The notes below the pieces were generated by a model that saw only the letters and a program-made list of their open reading frames with translations, was not told the origin of the DNA and did no database searches. Shown piece by piece: positions 1-5,119 of a stretch of 5,119 nucleotides of DNA. The DNA lies in NCBI GenBank assembly GCA_003446335.1, contig DMAZ01000263.1, positions 1-5,119 of the forward strand, in the 5' to 3' direction. Made by a program: the position numbers and the translations under genes. The stretch's first letter is position 1. Each line of letters opens with the position of its first letter. Origin of the DNA: Lachnospiraceae bacterium. GTDB taxonomy: Bacteria > Bacillota_A > Clostridia > Lachnospirales > Lachnospiraceae.

Positions 1-1589
1 ACGGTATGAGTCTTATGTCTCAGGGCCTTAAACTTGCGGCAGGCAATAAACTGCGCTCTATTCTGGAACATGCGACCGCGAACCGTTTTGTTGCTGTATG
101 TGTCGGCATTCTTGTGACCTTACTTGTCCAGAGTTCCTCCGCGACAGACATGATGGTCATCAGCTTTGTCAACTCCGGTCTTATGACTCTCTCACAGGCG
201 ATCGGCGTAATCATGGGTGCCAATATCGGTACGACTGTTACCGCTCAGATCACTGCTTTTAATTTAAGTGACTACGCACCTTTCATCCTTTTTGTCGGTG
301 CAGTCCTGTATCTTTTTGTCAAAAAGAACGGTGTGAAATATACTGGAGCCATCATTCTGGGATTCGGAATGCTGTTCTTCGGCATTTCCGTGATCAAATC
401 CGCCATTGTTCCGTTATCAAGAAGTGCTGCATTTATTTCTTTCCTTTCGACATTGGAGAACCCGGCGGCTGCAGTCCTCTTCGGAGTCCTGTTTACGGCA
501 ATGCTGCAGAGCTCCTCCTCCTCGGTCGTCATTTTTCAGACTTTTACAGTGGAGGGATTGATCAGTTATGATATGACTGTATATCTGGTCATCGGTGCCG
601 CCATCGGCTCTGTCACTCCGAACCTTCTGGCATCGCTGACGACCAACAGGAACGGCAAGCGCAGTGCCGTGTTGAACCTCCTGTTCAACCTGGTCCGTGC
701 TGCCCTGATGCTCATCCTGGTCACGGTATTCCCGGTCTTCCCCAAAATGATTCAGAATCTTACCCCCGGGGATGTCGGTCACCAGGTTGCAAATACGCAT
801 ACTATATTTTCAATCCTCGCGGTCATCATCGAATTCCCGTTTGCAAATCAAATCATTGCACTGTCAAAGAAAGTGGTTCCGATCATGCCGGATGAAAGCC
901 GGTCTGTGGAAGACAGAAAGCTCCGTTATCTTGTTCAGACTGAAGATCTGCCCTCATCGGTAGCCATCCAGCAGGCAAAACTTGAGCTTTTAAGAATGGG
1001 CGGTCTCGCGAGAGAATGTCTTGATACTGCGATTCGATGCTTTTTCTCTCAAAATGAACGCCTGGCACAATCAGTAGCAGAGATCGAGGAGACAATTGAT
1101 ATTCTTACAGATAAAATCCAGGATCGCCTGATTTCTCTTCGTTCGAACGAATATCCTCCCGATGACGCGAACAGATTATCGCAGCTTCTTCTGGTAGCAT
1201 CGGATATAGAGCGGATCTCGGATTATGCGGAAAACATTGCAGAGTATGCCGTAACATGCAAAACTCAGAAGGCAGTCATGTCCGATACCGCAATAGGGGA
1301 ACTTCAGGATATGGGCGATGCTGCTCTGAAATCTATAGACTACTCTCTCCTCATTTTTGAGAGTGAAAATGCAGATACATTATCAAAAGCAGATCTGCTG
1401 GAACAGCATGTCGATGATCTGCAGACGAATTGTATAAATGCCCATATTCAGCGTCTGATGAACGAAATCTGTCATCCTGTTGCCGGCGTAATCTTTACAG
1501 ATATGGTCTCAGATCTTGAACGTTGCTCCGATCATGCGGTCAATATCGCTCATGCACTCATTGATCATACAGATCATGTGGAACACTGA
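1..1589 (+). CDS. Na+/phosphate cotransporter with C-terminal PhoU domain, 5' end cut by window
   Basis: Predicted inner-membrane Na+-driven phosphate importer of the NptA/YjbB (Na/Pi cotransporter II) family. The frame is open to base 1. The ATG at base 6 is probably internal: it sits in the family's GMxLMxxGL motif, so roughly the first 15-20 residues (start of the first helix) are missing. Numbering from that Met, the two inverted repeats carry QSSSAT (42-47) with GANIGTTVTA (71-80), and QSSSSSV (168-174) with a degenerate partner, GAAIGSVTPN (197-206). Hydrophobic segments lie near 27-46, 90-106, 113-130, 152-170, 188-210, 219-245 and 263-285. From about 315 to 520 there is a helical PhoU-like domain with the paired motifs DIERISDYAENIAE (400-413) and DLERCSDHAVNIAH (503-516). 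The last residues are rich in His and Asp. The regulator and kinase downstream point to phosphate homeostasis. Family assignment is firm; transport direction and ion are inferred from the family. Confidence 0.93.
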   Translation, partial: GMSLMSQGLKLAAGNKLRSILEHATANRFVAVCVGILVTLLVQSSSATDMMVISFVNSGLMTLSQAIGVIMGANIGTTVTAQITAFNLSDYAPFILFVGAVLYLFVKKNGVKYTGAIILGFGMLFFGISVIKSAIVPLSRSAAFISFLSTLENPAAAVLFGVLFTAMLQSSSSSVVIFQTFTVEGLISYDMTVYLVIGAAIGSVTPNLLASLTTNRNGKRSAVLNLLFNLVRAALMLILVTVFPVFPKMIQNLTPGDVGHQVANTHTIFSILAVIIEFPFANQIIALSKKVVPIMPDESRSVEDRKLRYLVQTEDLPSSVAIQQAKLELLRMGGLARECLDTAIRCFFSQNERLAQSVAEIEETIDILTDKIQDRLISLRSNEYPPDDANRLSQLLLVASDIERISDYAENIAEYAVTCKTQKAVMSDTAIGELQDMGDAALKSIDYSLLIFESENADTLSKADLLEQHVDDLQTNCINAHIQRLMNEICHPVAGVIFTDMVSDLERCSDHAVNIAHALIDHTDHVEH

Positions 1590-1633
1590 GGTCTGACCCG
1601 ATCGTAAAAGAATGTGCAGGAGTTTATACGGTT

Positions 1634-1655
1634 TTGAGTTTCATTCATTACTCAA
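1634..1655. repeat. Short inverted repeat upstream of the response regulator
   Basis: A perfect 6-base inverted repeat, TTGAGT - 10 bases - ACTCAA, lies in the 82-base gap between transporter and regulator, ending five bases before the ribosome binding site. It could be a dimeric operator or a weak hairpin near the translation start. It has no following T-run, so it is not an intrinsic terminator. I see no convincing -35/-10 pair or phosphate-box direct repeat in this gap, so the regulator may be read through from the transporter gene. Chance occurrence is quite possible. Confidence 0.25.
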
Positions 1656-1659
1656 TTGG

Positions 1660-1665
1660 AAAGGA
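1660..1665 (+). promoter_or_regulatory. Ribosome binding site of the response regulator
   Basis: AAAGGA followed by a 6-base spacer (ATATAT) and the ATG at 1672. This decides the start. An in-frame ATG at 1612 would add 20 residues of non-family sequence ahead of the conserved first beta strand, and it has no comparable spacing to a good Shine-Dalgarno. Confidence 0.75.
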
Positions 1666-1671
1666 ATATAT

Positions 1672-2337
1672 ATGGCTTTAATTTATATTATCGAAGACGA
1701 TCAGAGTATCCGGGAGATTGAGACGATTGCTCTGAAAAACAGCAATTATAACGTTGTAGCCTTCGACCGGGCTGATAACTTCTTCCGTTCTTTGGAAGAA
1801 GTTATTCCGGATCTTGTACTTCTTGATATCATGCTGCCCGATCAGGACGGCTATGAAATCATCCGTACACTCAGAAGTAATCCTTCTACAGCAAAAATTC
1901 CCGTAATCATGGTAACCGCGAGGACAACAGAAATAGATCTTGTCAAAGGTCTTGACAGCGGCGCAGATGACTATATACGTAAGCCTTTTTCCCTTATGGA
2001 ACTGCTCTCCCGTGTGAGGGCACTGCTCCGTCGTACGACAGAGAATACCAACCTGATCTGTGTGGGGGATATCCGGCTGGATCAGGATCGTCATACGGTA
2101 TATGCAGGCGAAAAACAGATTGATCTCACCTTTAAGGAATTCGAGCTTCTCCGCTTCCTGATGACCAATTCGAAAGTCGTTCTTTCCCGTGAAGCGATCA
2201 TGCAGGCTGTATGGGATACGAATTATGCCGGAGAGACACGTACAGTGGATATGCATATCAAGTCACTCAGGCGTAAGCTGGGGGCCTGCGGCAGCCAGAT
2301 CGGTACTGTCAGAAATGTGGGGTATGTTATTTCATGA
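1672..2337 (+). CDS. PhoB/OmpR-family response regulator
   Basis: Cytoplasmic two-component transcription factor of 221 residues, the usual length for the family. The receiver domain (about 1-120) starts directly at ALIYIIEDD and shows the acidic pocket (E8, D9, D10), phospho-acceptor D52 in LVLLDIMLPDQDG, switch Thr T82, and K104-P105 in DDYIRKPF. The C-terminal winged helix (about 127-221) has the family landmarks LTFKEFELL (152-160), the recognition-helix region TRTVDMHIKSLRRKLG (189-204) and the terminal wing TVRNVGY (212-218). It should bind direct-repeat promoter sites as a dimer after phosphorylation by the kinase encoded next. Start at 1672 was chosen on the ribosome binding site and family N-terminus. 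Placement after a phosphate transporter-PhoU gene suggests a PhoB/PhoP role. This is inferred: sequence alone cannot exclude another OmpR-family role. Confidence 0.93.
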   Translation: MALIYIIEDDQSIREIETIALKNSNYNVVAFDRADNFFRSLEEVIPDLVLLDIMLPDQDGYEIIRTLRSNPSTAKIPVIMVTARTTEIDLVKGLDSGADDYIRKPFSLMELLSRVRALLRRTTENTNLICVGDIRLDQDRHTVYAGEKQIDLTFKEFELLRFLMTNSKVVLSREAIMQAVWDTNYAGETRTVDMHIKSLRRKLGACGSQIGTVRNVGYVIS

Positions 2338-3710
2338 AACAAAAAATTAATCTGTGCCTGTCCCTTATAGCTTTTGTAGCTGTTCTTTCAGCCACGATCG
2401 GTATCACACTGGTCTATTATAACCTGTTCCAGAATCAGGTCAAAAAGGACCTTGCCCTGTACACCCGTCTCCTTGCTGATACCGGTGTCTTCCAGTCTGC
2501 TTATGCAGGGACAGAGGATGTCAATGCCTATGTGGAAAGTGCTGCCCTTAAAGAACTGAAACGTGATAATCCGAGGATCACCTGGATCTCGGGCGACGGC
2601 ACGGTACTTTATGACAATGGGACTGATGTTTCAGGCCTTGCAAATCATCTGGACCGCCCGGAGATCCGAAAAGCCATAGAAAGCGGATCCGGTGAAATTG
2701 TACGCCGTTCAGATACATTTAATCTGAATACCTTCTACTATGCCCTTCAATTGGAGGATGGGACCATCCTTCGCACATCTTCTCAGGCAAGCTCCATCAC
2801 CAGTGTCCTAACCAGCTCCCTTCCCGTTATTGCCGGTATATGTGCGGTTTTTTTTGTGATTTGTATCATTTTAGGACATTTTCTCTCTCTTCATCTTCTG
2901 AAACCGCTGTACGTTATGGCAGAAAATCTGGATTCTCCCATAAAGACCCCTGTTTACAGAGAGCTCCGGCCCTTTGCTGACAAAATCCGTACCCAGCATG
3001 AGAATATTCTGGAGGCTGCTTCCGTACGTCAGGATTTCACGGCCAATATTTCCCACGAGCTGAAAACTCCTCTGACGGCCATCTCCGGCTATGCCGAGCT
3101 CATTGAAAACGGCATGGTGACCAGCGATCAGATGCCGTATATGGCACAGCAAATCCACCATAATTCCAATCGTCTTCTATCTCTCATCAACGACATCATA
3201 CGTCTGTCCGAGCTGGACCATAAGGAGCTGCCGAGAAAATTCGCACCTGTAGATTTAAAGACCATTGCGGAAAAATGCTGTTCCAACCTTCAGGTCAGCG
3301 CGGAAAAGCGCCACCTGTCGCTCTCATGTAAATGTCAGTCCGCTGTACTGTCAGCAGACAGCGATCTCGTGAAAGAGCTGGTCGAGAACCTGATCCAGAA
3401 CGCGATTCAATATAACCGTGAAAACGGGTTCATCCTTGTACGGACAGGGGTGAAATATGGGTATCCCTTCCTCTCCGTTTTAGACAGTGGGATCGGTATA
3501 CCGAAGAGCGAGCAGGAACGGATCTTTGAACGTTTTTACAGGGTCGACAAAAGCCGGTCCCGCGAAACAGGCGGTACCGGCCTTGGTTTAGCCATTGTAA
3601 AGCATATTGCGGAAATACATGACGCGGAAATCATTGTGGAGAGCGAGGTGGGACAAGGCACATGCATTACAGTACAGTTCAAATCGTCTGTCACTGTCTA
3701 CAATTCATGA
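2334..3710 (+). CDS. PhoR-type membrane sensor histidine kinase
   Basis: Bitopic sensor kinase of 458 residues, expected partner of the preceding regulator. Its ATG overlaps that gene's stop as ATGA, so translational coupling is likely; the upstream GGGG (2319-2322) is only a weak ribosome binding site. TM1 spans about 7-29 and TM2 about 163-186. The roughly 130-residue extracytoplasmic region between them has a PAS-like pattern (DGTVLYDNG at 88-96, NHLDRPEI at 104-111, FYYALQL at 134-140). A short linker (about 187-235) leads to the DHp helix with phospho-acceptor H241 in NISHELKTPLTAISGY. The ATPase domain has N-box ELVENLIQNAIQYN (348-361, N352/N356), G1 box DSGIGIP (384-390), F-box ERFYRVDKS (399-407) and G2 box GGTGLGLA (413-420). 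All catalytic boxes are intact. There is no cytoplasmic PAS domain and at most a shortened HAMP. The phosphate role is inferred from overall style and the transporter nearby. Confidence 0.92.
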   Translation: MKQKINLCLSLIAFVAVLSATIGITLVYYNLFQNQVKKDLALYTRLLADTGVFQSAYAGTEDVNAYVESAALKELKRDNPRITWISGDGTVLYDNGTDVSGLANHLDRPEIRKAIESGSGEIVRRSDTFNLNTFYYALQLEDGTILRTSSQASSITSVLTSSLPVIAGICAVFFVICIILGHFLSLHLLKPLYVMAENLDSPIKTPVYRELRPFADKIRTQHENILEAASVRQDFTANISHELKTPLTAISGYAELIENGMVTSDQMPYMAQQIHHNSNRLLSLINDIIRLSELDHKELPRKFAPVDLKTIAEKCCSNLQVSAEKRHLSLSCKCQSAVLSADSDLVKELVENLIQNAIQYNRENGFILVRTGVKYGYPFLSVLDSGIGIPKSEQERIFERFYRVDKSRSRETGGTGLGLAIVKHIAEIHDAEIIVESEVGQGTCITVQFKSSVTVYNS

Positions 3711-3719
3711 TTTCATGAA
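3704..3719. repeat. Small palindrome at the kinase stop codon, between convergent genes
   Basis: TTCATGA-TT-TCATGAA is a 7-base inverted repeat that includes the kinase stop codon. On the plus strand it is followed by A-rich rather than T-rich DNA. On the minus strand the T-run comes before the stem, not after it. The stem is also AT-rich and weak. It therefore does not fit an intrinsic terminator in either direction, although it lies in the 36-base gap between the two convergent stop codons. Confidence 0.3.
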
Positions 3720-3746
3720 AACAAAAATATTTGAAGCTGTTACTGA

Positions 3747-4790
3747 TCAACATGCATTCGGACGCAGGTCATGCTTCAGCATTTCCCCACGCAGATCATT
3801 CTCCATCTTACCTTTTATGGTCTCGTTATCATAACCGCAGCTGAACAGATAATAGAGCTTCGCGACAGCTGCTTCTGTCGTGATATCATAACCGCTCACG
3901 GCACCGGCACTTGTCAGCGCGCTGCTGGTCTCATAGGTGCCGAGGAAAACCGTACCCTGAGGGCACTGAGAACAGACAACGAGTATTGTGCCGTTCTCTG
4001 AAGCTTTTCGTATAATAGGCAAAAGTGCGTTTCCGTTACCGGGTATATTTCCCGCACCGAATGTCTCAATGACGATCCCCCGGAGTTTTTCTGTCATTAT
4101 TGACTCGAACAGAGGAAACTGAATACCGGGAAAAATCTTAATGACTCCAATCGGAACACTCATAAGCGGCTGAAGACGGAGTGATCCTGTCGGTTTGGGC
4201 AGGATAGCTCCTTTATTGTAACGGATTTCAATACCAGCCTCAGCAAGCAGAGGGTAATTCGGAGAATGGAAGGCGATCAGCCCATCAGCCGAATATTTCA
4301 TTGCCCTGTTCCCCCTCATGAGGTGTCCGCCAAAATACAGACAAACCTCATGCACTTTATCATCCGCAGCAATCAAAATAGATGTGATCAGATTATCACG
4401 CCCGTCACTTCTCAGCTCACAGAGCGGAATCTGAGAACCTGTGAGGACGATCGGTTTTCCGAGGTTCTCCAGCATGAAAGAAAGAGCCGAGGCTGTGTAA
4501 GCCATCGTATCTGTTCCGTGAAGCACAACGAATCCGTCATATTTTTCATAATTGTCAGCGACCAACTCCGCGATCTTGTTCCACTCTTTCACTGTCATAT
4601 TCGATGAGTCCAGAAGCGGCGTCATCTCATAGAGCTCCCAGTGCGGCATCTCAGGCGAGTGCAGTGCCGGAATCGCATTCAGTGCCAGGCGAAAATAGCC
4701 TTGCTCCGGGGCATATCCGTTTTTGGTACGTACCATACCGATAGTACCCCCGGTGTAGATAATCAATATATTTTTCATATTATTTTCCAT
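3747..4790 (-). CDS. ansA: Type I (cytoplasmic) L-asparaginase
   Basis: Hydrolyses L-asparagine to aspartate and ammonia in the cytoplasm. It has 347 residues with no signal peptide, close to the 338 of E. coli AnsA, to which long stretches match from memory. The N-terminal domain has YTGGTIGM (12-19) with catalytic T16, HGTDTMAYTASALSFMLENL (91-110) with T93 and D94, TGSQIPL (117-123), ELRSDGR (125-131) and K165 in RGNRAMK. These correspond to E. coli T14, T91, D92 and K163, so the active site is complete. The C-terminal domain carries FGAGNIPGNG (244-253). Two positions that match residues of the E. coli allosteric asparagine site are changed: M164 for T162 and E242 for R240. The start at 4790 fits an upstream GAGGGTGG; an alternative ATG four codons in (4778) has a poorer site. 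It follows the phosphatase gene by 12 bases and converges with the kinase gene. Confidence 0.95.
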   Translation of the reverse strand: MENNMKNILIIYTGGTIGMVRTKNGYAPEQGYFRLALNAIPALHSPEMPHWELYEMTPLLDSSNMTVKEWNKIAELVADNYEKYDGFVVLHGTDTMAYTASALSFMLENLGKPIVLTGSQIPLCELRSDGRDNLITSILIAADDKVHEVCLYFGGHLMRGNRAMKYSADGLIAFHSPNYPLLAEAGIEIRYNKGAILPKPTGSLRLQPLMSVPIGVIKIFPGIQFPLFESIMTEKLRGIVIETFGAGNIPGNGNALLPIIRKASENGTILVVCSQCPQGTVFLGTYETSSALTSAGAVSGYDITTEAAVAKLYYLFSCGYDNETIKGKMENDLRGEMLKHDLRPNAC

Positions 4791-4796
4791 AATAAT

Positions 4797-4804
4797 CCAC
4801 CCTC
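4797..4804 (-). promoter_or_regulatory. Ribosome binding site of ansA, overlapping the upstream stop codon
   Basis: Read on the minus strand, GAGGGTGG is followed by six bases and the ATG at 4790. It overlaps the stop codon of the phosphatase gene (4803-4805), so ribosomes ending that gene would sit on the ansA start region. This supports the longer ansA start and an operon with possible translational coupling. Confidence 0.6.
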
Positions 4805-5119
4805 AAATCCCAAGTTCCCGGCATGCCAGCATGTAAACGAGCGGATTAGGACATGCGTCCCTCTTTAAGTGAAGTTCGTCTTCCTTTCCGCGATACTCAT
4901 AGATTGCTGTTGCTACAGCCGCCGACCTCGAGTTGCCTTCCCAGCATTGAACCAGAAGGATGTCGCATGCAAGTTCTGCCACAAAGTCCTTTAATCCGAA
5001 AAAATCGTCCGGCTGTGGCAACGGTCGGCCATAAGGAATCCCCTCCTCATCATATTCCTCCGTCAGATCATTAAATTTCATATGAAGAATGGATACAATA
5101 TTCGGGTTTTCCGGAAAGG
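4803..5119 (-). CDS. Protein tyrosine/dual-specificity phosphatase-like protein, 5' end cut by window
   Basis: Only the C-terminal 104 codons are visible. The frame stays open to the right edge. The ATG at 5081 is probably internal, because the residues before it (PNIVSILH) run on as a beta strand into HMKFND. Numbering from that Met, the key feature is QCWEGNSRS (45-53), preceded by hydrophobic ILLV (41-44). This is the CX5R phosphate-binding loop of the PTP superfamily, with C46 as nucleophile, R52 and S53, followed by a helix SAAVATAIYEY. D5 in FND, 41 residues before the Cys, is a candidate general acid. The His normally before the Cys is Gln. The C-terminus has DACPNPLVYMLACRELG, consistent in style with small clostridial DSP-like proteins. 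Expected to be cytoplasmic; substrate unknown. It lies 12 bases before ansA on the same strand and is probably cotranscribed. A non-catalytic phosphate-binding role is possible. Confidence 0.72.
   Translation of the reverse strand, partial: FPENPNIVSILHMKFNDLTEEYDEEGIPYGRPLPQPDDFFGLKDFVAELACDILLVQCWEGNSRSAAVATAIYEYRGKEDELHLKRDACPNPLVYMLACRELGI

Noticed and set aside
417..800. Long antisense open frames inside the transporter, regulator and asparaginase genes
   Set aside because: They lie opposite genes with clear family motifs and show no recognisable domains or ribosome binding sites of their own.
1612..1671. Longer N-terminus for the response regulator from ATG 1612
   Set aside because: It adds residues foreign to the family ahead of the conserved first beta strand, and the good ribosome binding site belongs to ATG 1672.
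3732..3778. TGAAGC ... GCTTCA inverted repeat across the ansA stop as a terminator
   Set aside because: A six-base stem with a loop of about 35 bases and no adjacent T-run is best explained by chance.
3715..3834. Small plus-strand ORF opening with ATGAAAACAAAA directly after the kinase stop
   Set aside because: It has no good ribosome binding site, overlaps the ansA 3' end in antisense, and its residues look like a shadow of that gene.
4803..5081. A complete 92-residue protein starting at 5081
   Set aside because: The frame is open through to the window edge with plausible protein sequence upstream, so this Met is most likely internal to a longer phosphatase-like protein.

Overview
The window looks like ordinary chromosomal DNA from a Gram-positive anaerobe of the class Clostridia, possibly Lachnospiraceae or a relative. 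This rests on overall protein style, tight gene packing, Shine-Dalgarno-led ATG starts and roughly balanced base composition by eye. It is an inference; nothing in the window fixes the genus. No RNA gene, mobile element, CRISPR array or origin was seen.

Plus strand, bases 1-3710, is a probable phosphate-response block. It begins inside a Na+/phosphate cotransporter with a C-terminal PhoU-like domain (its first residues lie off the left edge). After an 81-base gap come a PhoB/OmpR-type response regulator and, overlapping it by four bases (ATGA), a PhoR-type membrane histidine kinase. The natural reading is that the transporter imports phosphate, its PhoU domain reports or limits uptake, and the kinase/regulator pair sets expression. 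The kinase has no room for the cytoplasmic PAS domain through which PhoU contacts PhoR in enterobacteria.

Minus strand, bases 5119-3747, converges on that block. A protein with a CX5R phosphatase signature enters from the right edge, so only its C-terminal part is visible. It is followed after 12 bases by a full-length type I (cytoplasmic) L-asparaginase whose ribosome binding site overlaps the phosphatase stop codon. The two are very likely cotranscribed.

The convergent stops are only 36 bases apart, with no convincing intrinsic terminator for either strand. There is no gene-free stretch longer than 300 bases. I see no clearly new system. The best leads are the replaced allosteric-site residues in the asparaginase, the altered phosphatase loop with its asparaginase linkage, the PAS-less kinase beside a transporter-PhoU fusion, and the degenerate second transport motif.
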